Shown here in pieces: positions 1-5,838 of a stretch of DNA of 21,207 nucleotides. Origin of the DNA: a virus. The notes beneath the pieces were generated by a model. That model was not told the origin of the DNA. It ran no database searches and saw nothing but the letters and a program-made list of their open reading frames with translations. The DNA lies in IMG/VR virus record IMGVR_UViG_3300046680_000205, positions 1-21,207 of that record; one strand, given 5' to 3'. The position numbers and the translations under genes were made by a program. The stretch's first letter is position 1, and each line of letters starts with the position of its first letter.

Positions 1-128
1 TCCCCGCGCTCGAAGTGTCCACACGAAAAGCAGTGGGAGTGTCCATCGGAGTACAGAGCATTGGCATCGCTCGAGCCGCACTCGTCGCACGGCCCCTTGC
101 GGATCAGTGTGGATTCTTCGTGGTTCAT
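1..128 (-). CDS. DNA primase/helicase, N-terminal fragment (T7 gp4-like zinc-binding domain)
   Basis: The 42 visible residues begin MNHEESTLIRKGPCDECGSS and the reading frame is still open at the window edge, so the gene continues to the left. Cys14, Cys17, Cys33 and Cys36 form a CxxC...CxxC zinc site. The surrounding GSSDAN...YSDGHSHCFSCG pattern closely matches the zinc-binding domain of T7 gene 4 protein. In that family this domain reads the primase recognition trinucleotide and hands primers to the polymerase, and the C-terminal part (not visible) is a hexameric helicase. The ATG overlaps the TGA of the preceding Cys-rich gene as ATGA, which fixes the start and implies coupled translation. 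Its place downstream of SSB and endonuclease I repeats the T7 order 2.5-3-4. Whether the helicase half is present cannot be seen here. Confidence 0.9.
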   Translation of the reverse strand, partial: MNHEESTLIRKGPCDECGSSDANALYSDGHSHCFSCGHFERG

Positions 129-385
129 CGGTTAGGGAAGAGCTTCTCTTTCAGGGTGGGTTTCGCTTGCACGAACCAGCGGGCCTCGAGGCCGCACAGG
201 GTCGCGTCTTTTCTACGGTCTGCGGGGTCTCCAGAGAGGCCTATTTCCCGTCCGGAGACCGGGTCGCATAGTTGGGGTCCAGGAGTGAAGTAGCAGGTCT
301 TCCAGCCGCCTATGGACACGCCCATGGAAGGCACGCTCACTGGGTCGAAGGAGTCGAAGTGCTTGCAGTCCTTGCAGAACTTCAT
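125..385 (-). CDS. small Cys-rich (putative zinc-binding) phage protein
   Basis: This 86-aa protein starts MKFCKDCKHF. It has Cys4, Cys7, Cys31, Cys40 and Cys64, with the segment LCDPVSGRE and a C-terminal CGLEARWF. Small proteins with a CKDCKHF start and a terminal CG...WF block are recurrent in phage genomes; their function is not known to me. The Cys spacing suggests a small metal-binding fold, perhaps a nucleic-acid or protein adaptor, but that is inference. The start lies 2 bases after the stop of the L7/L12-like gene and the end overlaps the primase start by 4 bases, so it belongs to the replication operon. Confidence 0.8.
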   Translation of the reverse strand: MKFCKDCKHFDSFDPVSVPSMGVSIGGWKTCYFTPGPQLCDPVSGREIGLSGDPADRRKDATLCGLEARWFVQAKPTLKEKLFPNR

Positions 386-387
386 GG

Positions 388-741
388 TCAGTCGAGGATC
401 GTCGGGTTATCGCGAACGAAGTCGTACGCGTCCTTGCATTGCTTCAGGCCAAAGTTGGTGCGCTCGCGGAAATTCTTGATCCACACCACTGCGTTCATGC
501 CCGGGACGCCGACTTCGTCGTTGGTATTGCGGATGTCCGAGTGGTACACCCAAGCGCCGATCTTCTGGCGGAGTTCAGTCATGAGTTCGGAGGGGGCCTT
601 GACGGCCTCAGGCATTACCTGAACCTGCGCCGGGGCCCCGTTGATGTCGAACAGCTTGTTGAAGATCGCCTCAGCGGCCCCGTTGCCATCATTGACGGCT
701 GCGTTGTGAACTGCTGCGATGAACGCGCGGTTGTATTTCAT
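388..741 (-). CDS. protein with ribosomal L7/L12 C-terminal-like segment
   Basis: I place the start at MKYNRAFIAAVHN (117 aa), because GAGAGAGACC lies just before that ATG. The longer open frame upstream of it is a low-complexity Arg/Ser shadow of the neighbouring genes. Residues about 83-110 read NAVVWIKNFRERTNFGLKQC then KDAYDFV. This resembles the C-terminal domain of ribosomal protein L7/L12 (IKxVRExTxLGLKEAKxLV). That domain recruits translation factors in bacteria; in phages its role is unproven. Residues 1-60 match nothing I recognise. The gene sits between small unknown ORFs and the Cys-rich/primase pair in the replication operon. The similarity is by motif only, so the functional call is tentative. 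Confidence 0.75.
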   Translation of the reverse strand: MKYNRAFIAAVHNAAVNDGNGAAEAIFNKLFDINGAPAQVQVMPEAVKAPSELMTELRQKIGAWVYHSDIRNTNDEVGVPGMNAVVWIKNFRERTNFGLKQCKDAYDFVRDNPTILD

Positions 742-770
742 GGTCTCTCTCGCTTGTGTGCTTGTGGGGG

Positions 771-968
771 TTACCAGGGTGTCTGGATGCCTGCTTCGTC
801 GAGTTCGTCCTCGAGTTCCCAGAGGACCTGAGCTTCGAAGACCGACAGGTTGAGTGCTACGCGCACTTCCGGCTTGTACGTGTCGAGCAGGATCCCCCGC
901 AGGACGACCGCGGTGTCCAGGGGCATCGTGGCTTTCACGTTGCCGTTCTTGGTGTGTTTGACTTTCAT
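771..968 (-). CDS. hypothetical protein in replication operon
   Basis: The protein is 65 aa if it begins MKVKHTKNGNVK, an ATG that overlaps the preceding TGA as ATGA, the junction used throughout this operon. A start four codons upstream (MDPLMKVK) is also possible. The protein is acidic at the C-terminus (WELEDELDEAG), with no signal peptide or membrane segment. I do not recognise the family. The 29-base gap before the next gene carries that gene's GAGAGA ribosome-binding site. Confidence 0.65.
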   Translation of the reverse strand: MKVKHTKNGNVKATMPLDTAVVLRGILLDTYKPEVRVALNLSVFEAQVLWELEDELDEAGIQTPW

Positions 969-1156
969 CAGAGGGTCCATTGGTGGACGATGTCACCCGT
1001 GCGCTCGTCGATGACCGAGAACGGGAACTCTTGGGGGTAGCGCTCGCGGTCCATGTCCACGTTATCCGGACCCCTCTCGATGGCTTCCTCGAGGCTGCGG
1101 AACGGGCTGAACATGCGGGCACGCTCGTTGCCTTCTGCATCACGGATCATGAACAT
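968..1156 (-). CDS. hypothetical protein in replication operon
   Basis: This 62-aa protein starts MFMIRDAEGNERARMFSPFR and ends with FSVIDERTGDIVHQWTL. It is charged and soluble-looking, with no recognisable domain. Its ATG overlaps the stop of the HTH gene by ATGA, and its own stop overlaps the next gene the same way, so it is almost certainly co-translated. A second in-frame ATG two codons downstream is an alternative start. The family and function are unknown. Confidence 0.65.
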   Translation of the reverse strand: MFMIRDAEGNERARMFSPFRSLEEAIERGPDNVDMDRERYPQEFPFSVIDERTGDIVHQWTL

Positions 1157-1368
1157 CAGAGTTTCTCCGGGGTCCCGAGGACGTACCGGCAGTAGCGCTG
1201 ACCGGTGACCGGGTGCTTGCGGAGGCTCGAGTGGATGTTGAAGCCACGGTCACGGAGGTCCGTGATGCGGCGGGTGAGGGACTGCACGCCATGGTCCAAG
1301 AGCGCCTCGCGCTGAGTGATGGACCCTGCGGTGCGCAGGTGCTTCAGGATTTGTTGCTCTTGGGTCAT
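1156..1368 (-). CDS. small helix-turn-helix protein
   Basis: This 70-aa protein has the pattern QILKHLRTAGSITQREALLD followed by VQSLTRRITDLRDRGFNI. It is the short winged-HTH type (Pfam HTH_39-like, by memory) common in phages: a first helix ILxxL, then SITxxEAL, then a basic recognition helix SLTRRITDLR, then a beta-wing (YCRYVLG). It probably binds DNA, either as a regulator or as a replication accessory. It lies 3 bases downstream of endonuclease I, the position where T7 carries gene 3.5 lysozyme, the inhibitor of its polymerase. No amidase-like gene is seen here. It is the only visible DNA-binding-regulator candidate for the TTGTACAA palindromes, but nothing in the sequence links the two directly. 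Confidence 0.8.
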   Translation of the reverse strand: MTQEQQILKHLRTAGSITQREALLDHGVQSLTRRITDLRDRGFNIHSSLRKHPVTGQRYCRYVLGTPEKL

Positions 1369-1371
1369 GGT

Positions 1372-1806
1372 TTATGCTCTGGTTGGCTCTGCTAACCATT
1401 CGGGCGGGATGAGCTTGTCGGCATACTTAAAGCCGTGCTTCTCGCACCAGGTTGCGTAGGTGGACTTGGATCCCTTGTACAGGGTGGATGCACTGCGGGT
1501 GAATACGAAGCGAATGTCGAGGTGCGGGTGCTGCTTCTTGACCGCCAGGTGTTTCGTGCGGTCCTCGGAAGTGAACAGTCCCTTGCCCTCGACGATGATG
1601 CCGTTCGCCAGTTGGAAGTCGGGGTTGTATGTGTGGGGAATCGAGTAGGGCAGCTTGACCTTCTCGTAGGTGTACTCGACCCCGGCTTCGTCCAACTGCG
1701 CGGCGATCTTGTCCTCCAGACCACTGCGCAGCTTCGCCTTCACCTTGACCACCTGGTTCTTCTTGCTGAACCAGTTGGCCTTCGCGGCTCGGGCTAGGAT
1801 CTTCAT
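1372..1806 (-). CDS. endonuclease I, Holliday-junction resolvase (T7 gp3-like)
   Basis: The 144-aa protein matches T7 endonuclease I along its length: RSGLEDKIAAQL, YTYEKVKLPYSIPHTYNPDF, NGIIVEGKGL, and the C-terminal CEKHGFKYADKLIPPEWL. By alignment the catalytic residues are Glu31 (T7 E20), Asp63 (D55), Glu73 (E65) and Lys75 (K67), all present. The enzyme cleaves branched DNA, debranching concatemers before packaging and degrading host DNA. The ATG overlaps the SSB stop as ATGA, so translation is probably coupled. About 20 extra residues precede the RSGLED block, near the T7 length. This is a highly confident family call. Confidence 0.96.
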   Translation of the reverse strand: MKILARAAKANWFSKKNQVVKVKAKLRSGLEDKIAAQLDEAGVEYTYEKVKLPYSIPHTYNPDFQLANGIIVEGKGLFTSEDRTKHLAVKKQHPHLDIRFVFTRSASTLYKGSKSTYATWCEKHGFKYADKLIPPEWLAEPTRA

Positions 1807-2384
1807 CAGAAGTCGACCGGACCTTCCGACGGCACACCTTCTTCCTGCGTGCCTTCGTCGTCGAAGCGTTCTGCCGGTGCCGAAGCGCCAGCCACGTAGC
1901 CGTCTTCGTCGTCTTCAGCCTTGAAGCCACCACCGCCGAACTCGACCAGCTTGATGATCTGGACGTCATTCAGGTAGGCCGTAACACCACCGCCGAAGCC
2001 TTCGTATGCGCTGAAGGCGCCCTTGACCTTGATGGTCGAGCCACCGCCGACGCGCAGGTCTTCTGCGGCCTGGCCGAGGATCGGGTTGCCCTTGGCATCG
2101 AACAGCTTCGGCTTCTTCTTGCCCTTGAACGTGAACGTGACCGTGTCGTCATCGTTCTCGACGAACGGGTACTTGATACCTTCCGGCATCACGACCTTCT
2201 TCGTCTTCTTGTCGAGGACAGCCAGTTCGTTCGCTTCTTCCCGCGCCAGTTCCATCAGGGACTCGGCTTGTTCGGTCGGGAGCGTGATGCTCGTCTTGTA
2301 CTTGCCTTCCGCGTCGAACTTGGTGTCCGGCTTGGTCAGGTTGGAATAGCCTGCAGCGCCCTTCGGCGTCGTGAAGTTTTTCAT
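1806..2384 (-). CDS. single-stranded DNA-binding protein (T7 gp2.5-like)
   Basis: The protein is 192 aa from MKNFTTPKGAAGYSNLTKPD. It has an OB-fold-like central region (YKTSITLPTEQAESLMELAR, VTFTFKGKKKPKLFDAKGNP, STIKVKGAFSAYEGFGGGVT). A strongly acidic, low-complexity tail (EDDEDG...EDEG-type runs) ends in Phe. T7 gp2.5 has the same design: the acidic tail with a terminal Phe contacts the polymerase and helicase and is essential. The upstream extension of the open frame covers the 46-aa gene in another frame and is rejected. The gap to the preceding 46-aa ORF is 10 bases, and the gene overlaps endonuclease I by ATGA. It coats ssDNA and coordinates the replisome; its order after the RNA polymerase matches T7. 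Confidence 0.92.
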   Translation of the reverse strand: MKNFTTPKGAAGYSNLTKPDTKFDAEGKYKTSITLPTEQAESLMELAREEANELAVLDKKTKKVVMPEGIKYPFVENDDDTVTFTFKGKKKPKLFDAKGNPILGQAAEDLRVGGGSTIKVKGAFSAYEGFGGGVTAYLNDVQIIKLVEFGGGGFKAEDDEDGYVAGASAPAERFDDEGTQEEGVPSEGPVDF

Positions 2385-2394
2385 GAGGTGTGGG

Positions 2395-2535
2395 TCAATC
2401 GTTGAAGTAAGGGTCTTGCGGAATGAAGGCGTTGCGGCCTTCCAGGGAGTTGAGGTCGTAGCCGAGGGCCATGAAGCCCGCAGCAACGTCCAGGGGCACC
2501 GGGTCACCGTTGCCGAATTCGAAATCGTCGTCCAT
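2395..2535 (-). CDS. 46-aa acidic ORF, first gene after the phage promoters
   Basis: The reading frame is MDDDFEFGNGDPVPLDVAAG, then FMALGYDLNS and a C-terminal NAFIPQDPYFND. It is acidic and too short for most gene callers. It lies directly between the two leftward phage promoters and the SSB gene, ending 10 bases before the SSB ATG. No strong Shine-Dalgarno is visible, and two TTGTACAA motifs lie 18 and 33 bases upstream of the ATG. I do not recognise it. Its position and good codon usage argue for a real gene, but it could be a leader peptide. Confidence 0.6.
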   Translation of the reverse strand: MDDDFEFGNGDPVPLDVAAGFMALGYDLNSLEGRNAFIPQDPYFND

Positions 2536-2552
2536 CGTGGATCCGTGTGAAG

Positions 2553-2575
2553 TTGTACAAGGTCGTGTTGTACAA
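2553..2575. promoter_or_regulatory. tandem TTGTACAA palindromes in the leader of the replication operon
   Basis: TTGTACAA occurs at 2553-2560 and again at 2568-2575, 15 bases apart. They lie downstream of both phage promoters and upstream of the 46-aa ORF, so they are in the transcribed leader. The second copy is embedded in TCGTGTTGTACAA, the extended form seen at 7944 and 8957. It could be a repressor operator or an RNA-level site. Confidence 0.55.
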
Positions 2576-2593
2576 GAAAAAAGGGGAGAAAGC

Positions 2594-2618
2594 TTCTCTT
2601 CGATAGTAGTGACTAATT
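2594..2618 (-). promoter_or_regulatory. phage RNA polymerase promoter, leftward copy 1
   Basis: On the minus strand the site reads AATTAGTCACTACTAT followed by CGAAGAGAA. The same 16-base core occurs five times in 2.9 kb, always intergenic. The layout (a CACTA core followed by a purine-rich start) parallels T7 and SP6 promoters such as the SP6 CACTATAGAAG. Transcription probably starts at the GAAG. It drives the replication operon. The initially transcribed bases form a small hairpin (GAGAA-GCT-TTCTC, 2586-2598). Confidence 0.85.
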
Positions 2619-2644
2619 AGCCCGGGGCGGAAACACCTAGGCCT

Positions 2645-2669
2645 TTCTCTTCGATAGTAGTGACTAAAT
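2645..2669 (-). promoter_or_regulatory. phage RNA polymerase promoter, leftward copy 2
   Basis: The minus strand reads ATTTAGTCACTACTAT followed by CGAAGAGAA. It differs from copy 1 only at the second base. It lies 51 bases upstream of copy 1, just after the terminator at 2672-2692, so the replication operon has a fresh start with doubled promoters. Confidence 0.85.
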
Positions 2670-2671
2670 AC

Positions 2672-2692
2672 AAAAAGGCCCCGTAGGGCCTT
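2672..2692 (-). terminator. intrinsic terminator after the RNA polymerase gene
   Basis: On the minus strand a 7-bp stem AAGGCCC/GGGCCTT with loop TACG runs straight into TTTTT. It begins 26 bases after the polymerase stop codon, which is the classic Rho-independent form. It would end host-polymerase transcription of the polymerase gene before the two phage promoters. A TTGTACAG near-match to the palindrome (2706-2713) lies between the stop codon and this hairpin. Confidence 0.85.
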
Positions 2693-2718
2693 ATGTGGTG
2701 CTGTGTTGTACAGCCAAA

Positions 2719-5211
2719 TCACGCAAAAGCGTAGGCCGACTGTTTGACGTCCTCGAGGTTCAGGGTGCCCTTCGCAGGGATGCCAAGCTTGCCGAGGTCC
2801 TGCATCGACTTCTGGAGCTTCTTCATGCCGTCCGCGTCCTCGCAGAGGGTAACCTTGGCCATCAGGTCCTCGACAGCGTTCGACAGCACCTCGTTGAGCG
2901 GCTCGTTGTGTTCATAGAGTTCGACGAACGCCTCACGGATCAGTGCGTTGAACTTCGGCATCTGATTCGGCAGGGCCGCGAACGAGTCGTGGATCAGCAG
3001 GAAGTCAGGGATTCCATTGTCGACCGACTTGAGCACCACGGCCATCAGGTGAGCCGAGTCCAGCGAGTGGACGAAGTTCGGGGCGATGGAGTTGCGCTGC
3101 TTGTGCTCGAGCAGTTCCTTCGTGAAACCCACGGTGACCTGGGGCTTGTAGGTGACCGGCACGCTCAAGGCACGGTCCCAGAGAGTCGTCTTGACCTGCT
3201 TCATGTTCGGCTTGTAGTAGGCGTTCTCGACCGGCAGGCCCAAGGGAGTGACCCACCGCACCGGCAGGTTGTGACGCGCCAGGATGCCTGCAACCTTCTG
3301 CAGCCACTCCATCGCATCCGAAGCTGCCTTCACGGTCTGCTTCACGGCCACCATGATGTGCGCGGCCAGGTAGTGCGCCGCCGGTACTTGCTCGGTCCAC
3401 TCGGTGCCGAAGATCTCACGGCCTTTACCTTCCACGTCGATGATGTCCTCGACAAGCTGGTCCGCGAAGCCCTTCTGCTTGCTACCATAAACGAAAGTCA
3501 TGGTCGCACGCTTGGCCACCTTGCGGTCGATGCCATAGGTGATCCACTTCTGGGCGAGTTCGGCCTTCTCGGGATCCGCGAGGTCAGCCTGGACCAGGGG
3601 CAGCACCAGCTTCGCCACCTCACGGTAGACGTCACCAGGCAGCGCCGAGGGCAGTAGGTTCACGTACGAGCCACCCTCGGGGTCCCGAAGGAGCGCCGAG
3701 AAGTGCTGCAGGCCCGAGCACGAACCGTCGACCGCCACAGGGATGTGGCAGACGTAGCCCGTGGGGTCGCTGAAGTACCCTTGGAGAGCAACACATCCGG
3801 CGAGAAAACAGAAGGGGGAGTCGGCGTTCTTCCACAGTTCGATGGAAGCTACCGGGTCTTCTGCGATGGCTCTCACCATCCACAGGTTCGCATCGGTCCA
3901 CTCCACGCGGGCGTCGTGGGCCATCTTGTCGACAGCCACGCCATCCACCTTGAATGCGCCCGTGGTGGCTACGTGCCACTTGAGCCAGTAGACGCCGTCA
4001 GCGTTCAGCACTTCACCGTTCGCGAGTTCATACAAGCCCTTCGCGAAGTCTGCCCGCTGGTGATTAAACCCAGGTTTCGCATAGACGCGACCGCGCCAAT
4101 CCAGCACATGCGGCTGGAAGAAGGGCGTACCCACGTAGTTCTTTGCCTCGGCGATCACCGAGCGGATGGCGTGGCGTTTTGCGCGGGCGGCAGAGTTGTC
4201 CTTGCGCAGCTTCATCGCCAGCTTGCCGTCCAGTTCCTTCGGGATCGCCACGGGGAGACCGGGGACCTTGCCAACCGCGATGCCGTTGGCGAAGCAGTGC
4301 TCGAGGACCTCAAGGACCTTGGCGTTGATCTTCAGCGGAACGTCCTGGACAGCGTTCAAGGCACGGACAAATGGGGCACCGGTTTTAGCCGCCTCGTCGA
4401 CCAGGCTCCGCTGCTTGCGGTTCGGGGTGACCATGAGTTGCACTGTCTTGGCCACGCGGGCATCGTTGTAGGCACCAGTGTCGAAGCTGGTCCAAGGGTT
4501 CGGACGGGTGACCATGGGTTGGTAGACCGGGTGCATCCACTGCTGGATCTCGGCCATGTTGTCCATCTCCGACTGCGCCTCCTCTGAGAACTTGAGCATG
4601 GAGCCGCCAACGAATTCGTTGCCCTCGACCGTGTCGAACATGTCGAGCACAGGGAGGACGACGTTGATCAGGCCCATACCGGTCTTGACGAGTTCGTCGG
4701 CGTTCTCACCCCAACCTGCTGCCTCGAGGATGGCTTCACCCTTGAGCTTGCCGGCGCGGCTCGAGGTCACCTTGCGACCGACCAGCTTCTTCAGGTCCTT
4801 GTCGTTGGTGGCCTTCGCCTGCTCCGCGAGCTTCTGCACGGCCATTTCCGCCTCGCACTGGAAGCCGATGCCGAATGCCGCGTCGGTGATCGTCTGGTCG
4901 GTGGCTGCAGCGTTGAAGAGCATCTTGAGGACGACCGCCGTCAGCAAGTCAGGGTCGATGGACTTCATGGCCGCAGCGTGCGGGGCAGGGCGACCACGGC
5001 CCTTGGCAGCTTCAGCGGCTGCTGCGAGACCGATAGCGACCACGGACTTCTGGAATGCTTGGGCGAACAGCTTGCCCTGGTTGCGGGCGACGTCCCCTTC
5101 ACGGAGCGCACGCTCGTTCTGGTCGGCGTAGCGTTGAGCACCACGCTCGATCATCGACTGCTCGAGATCAGCTTGGCGGGCGTAGTTCAGATCGAGATCA
5201 TTCAGGTTCAT
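2719..5211 (-). CDS. single-subunit DNA-directed RNA polymerase (T7-like)
   Basis: The protein is 830 aa; T7 RNA polymerase is 883. It has DWRGR at 371-375, then motif A VDGSCSGLQHF with catalytic Asp495. Motif B is RKVAKRATMTFVYG with Lys567, Arg568 and Tyr575 at the T7 spacing. Motif C is LLIHDSF with catalytic Asp742. The C-terminus is AYAFA, like the T7 FAFA foot. Residues about 654-695 correspond to the promoter-specificity hairpin and differ from T7, in line with the different promoter found here. A leftward phage promoter (5316-5340) and a sigma70-like promoter (5256-5284) lie upstream, so expression is probably started by the host and then self-amplified. A terminator follows. The start MNLNDLDLNYARQ follows CACGGAGCACC, a reasonable ribosome site. 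Confidence 0.98.
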   Translation of the reverse strand: MNLNDLDLNYARQADLEQSMIERGAQRYADQNERALREGDVARNQGKLFAQAFQKSVVAIGLAAAAEAAKGRGRPAPHAAAMKSIDPDLLTAVVLKMLFNAAATDQTITDAAFGIGFQCEAEMAVQKLAEQAKATNDKDLKKLVGRKVTSSRAGKLKGEAILEAAGWGENADELVKTGMGLINVVLPVLDMFDTVEGNEFVGGSMLKFSEEAQSEMDNMAEIQQWMHPVYQPMVTRPNPWTSFDTGAYNDARVAKTVQLMVTPNRKQRSLVDEAAKTGAPFVRALNAVQDVPLKINAKVLEVLEHCFANGIAVGKVPGLPVAIPKELDGKLAMKLRKDNSAARAKRHAIRSVIAEAKNYVGTPFFQPHVLDWRGRVYAKPGFNHQRADFAKGLYELANGEVLNADGVYWLKWHVATTGAFKVDGVAVDKMAHDARVEWTDANLWMVRAIAEDPVASIELWKNADSPFCFLAGCVALQGYFSDPTGYVCHIPVAVDGSCSGLQHFSALLRDPEGGSYVNLLPSALPGDVYREVAKLVLPLVQADLADPEKAELAQKWITYGIDRKVAKRATMTFVYGSKQKGFADQLVEDIIDVEGKGREIFGTEWTEQVPAAHYLAAHIMVAVKQTVKAASDAMEWLQKVAGILARHNLPVRWVTPLGLPVENAYYKPNMKQVKTTLWDRALSVPVTYKPQVTVGFTKELLEHKQRNSIAPNFVHSLDSAHLMAVVLKSVDNGIPDFLLIHDSFAALPNQMPKFNALIREAFVELYEHNEPLNEVLSNAVEDLMAKVTLCEDADGMKKLQKSMQDLGKLGIPAKGTLNLEDVKQSAYAFA

Positions 5212-5255
5212 GTGGTGCTCCGTGGGATGTGCGCTATGCGTTGGTAAGAGATGAC

Positions 5256-5284
5256 AATATAGCGCATTGGTATGCTCTATGCAA
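5256..5284 (-). promoter_or_regulatory. sigma70-like promoter for the RNA polymerase gene
   Basis: On the minus strand a -35 TTGCAT (5279-5284), a 17-base spacer and a -10 TATATT (5256-5261) lie about 45 bases before the ATG of the polymerase. Spacing is ideal and the -10 matches five of six consensus bases. Host-driven expression of this gene is expected biologically. A TTGTACAA palindrome sits 8 bases upstream of the -35. Confidence 0.6.
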
Positions 5285-5291
5285 CACCATG

Positions 5292-5299
5292 TTGTACAA
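5292..5299. promoter_or_regulatory. TTGTACAA palindrome upstream of the RNA polymerase promoter
   Basis: This is an exact copy of the 8-bp palindrome, located between the leftward phage promoter (5316-5340) and the sigma70-like promoter (5256-5284). The position suits a regulator of either, but no binding protein is shown. Confidence 0.5.
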
Positions 5300-5315
5300 A
5301 AGAGAACACGGCGCT

Positions 5316-5340
5316 TTGACTGCGATAGTAGTGACTAATT
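5316..5340 (-). promoter_or_regulatory. phage RNA polymerase promoter, leftward copy 3 (autoregulatory)
   Basis: The minus strand reads AATTAGTCACTACTAT followed by CGCAGTCAA. The core is identical to the others, but the start region diverges from the GAAGAGAA and GAAGGAAG of the other copies. That may make it a weaker promoter. It points into the RNA polymerase gene. Confidence 0.75.
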
Positions 5341-5387
5341 CCACCCCCTTGATTTCCCAACGAATTCTCTGGAGATTCTCTGGAGTG

Positions 5388-5412
5388 AATTAGTCACTAC
5401 TATTGAAGGAAG
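5388..5412 (+). promoter_or_regulatory. phage RNA polymerase promoter, rightward copy 1
   Basis: The plus strand reads AATTAGTCACTACTAT followed by TGAAGGAAG. Its core is identical to the leftward copies and it points in the opposite direction, away from the RNA polymerase gene and toward the tRNAs. Start is probably at GAAGG. Confidence 0.85.
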
Positions 5413-5466
5413 GACCCCAAGGAACCCGACCGGTAAGAGACCAGCCCCATGAAATAGACCAGAACG

Positions 5467-5491
5467 AATTAGTCACTACTATTGAAGGAAG
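5467..5491 (+). promoter_or_regulatory. phage RNA polymerase promoter, rightward copy 2
   Basis: All 25 positions are identical to the copy 79 bases upstream. Tandem rightward promoters followed by hairpins and AT-rich DNA recall the T7 primary origin (phi1.1A/phi1.1B plus an AT-rich block). Confidence 0.85.
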
Positions 5492-5508
5492 ACCCCATCA
5501 AGGGGGTA

Positions 5509-5620
5509 GGGGGTCCTTAGAGACCCCCAAGGATCCTAAGGTTATTCTTAGGACCTAAGAATCTTAAGAACCTGAGGGATTGTTTTCAGTTTGTAATTTA
5601 GGGTGTTGTTCTAGGGGCAA
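5509..5620 (+). other. hairpin cluster and AT-rich stretch after tandem promoters; candidate replication origin
   Basis: Three perfect hairpins occur in a row. GGGGGTC/GACCCCC has loop CTTAGA (5509-5528). TCCTAAG/CTTAGGA has loop GTTATT (5534-5553). ATTCTTAG/CTAAGAAT has loop GAC (5544-5562). The last two share bases and are mutually exclusive. An AT-rich run follows to about 5600, notable in a GC-rich genome. The layout matches the T7 primary origin logic of tandem promoters followed by AT-rich DNA. It could instead be a transcription attenuator. Confidence 0.45.
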
Positions 5621-5653
5621 CCTTAGGATCACCTGATGTACCTTTGGATCACC
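5621..5653 (+). repeat. 13-bp direct repeat, period 20
   Basis: CCTTAGGATCACC (5621-5633) and CCTTTGGATCACC (5641-5653) differ at one base and are spaced 20 bases apart, nearly two helical turns. They lie in the gene-free hub just after the AT-rich stretch. They could be paired protein-binding sites. Confidence 0.5.
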
Positions 5654-5761
5654 ACGAGAGTCCCCAGGACCCTACACAGCACCGAGGCGACACAGCGCCA
5701 TAGAGCAGACCACAATGGTCGCCCTCGGGAATACTAGGGGACTTCCGTGATGGTCCTTTTT

Positions 5762-5802
5762 CTGTACAACACAGTGTCGTACCTTGCGGTACTAGAGGTA
5801 CC
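5762..5802 (+). promoter_or_regulatory. CTGTACAA near-palindrome and GTACC hairpin in the leader of the 48-aa ORF
   Basis: CTGTACAA (5762-5769) is one base off the TTGTACAA palindrome. Read on the minus strand it sits in the context CTGTGTTGTACAG, the same as the copy at 2706. It is followed by a perfect hairpin GTACC-TTGC-GGTAC (5779-5792) and another GGTACC at 5797-5802, which offers an alternative pairing. The ORF's strong AAGGAGGT ribosome site lies 24 bases further on. Confidence 0.35.
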
Positions 5803-5838
5803 GGCGTACACTCCAAGGAAATCCCAAGGAGGTCAACC

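Noticed and set aside
742-1143. N-terminal extension of the L7/L12-like protein
   Set aside because: The upstream part is Ser/Arg/Thr low-complexity overlapping two coupled genes; the ribosome site supports the inner ATG.
2385-2507. N-terminal extension of the SSB
   Set aside because: It overlaps the 46-aa ORF in another frame and does not resemble gp2.5.
2504-2722. 72-aa minus-strand frame spanning the phage promoters
   Set aside because: It runs through both promoters and the terminator and has YYRRE repeats that merely translate the repeated promoter.
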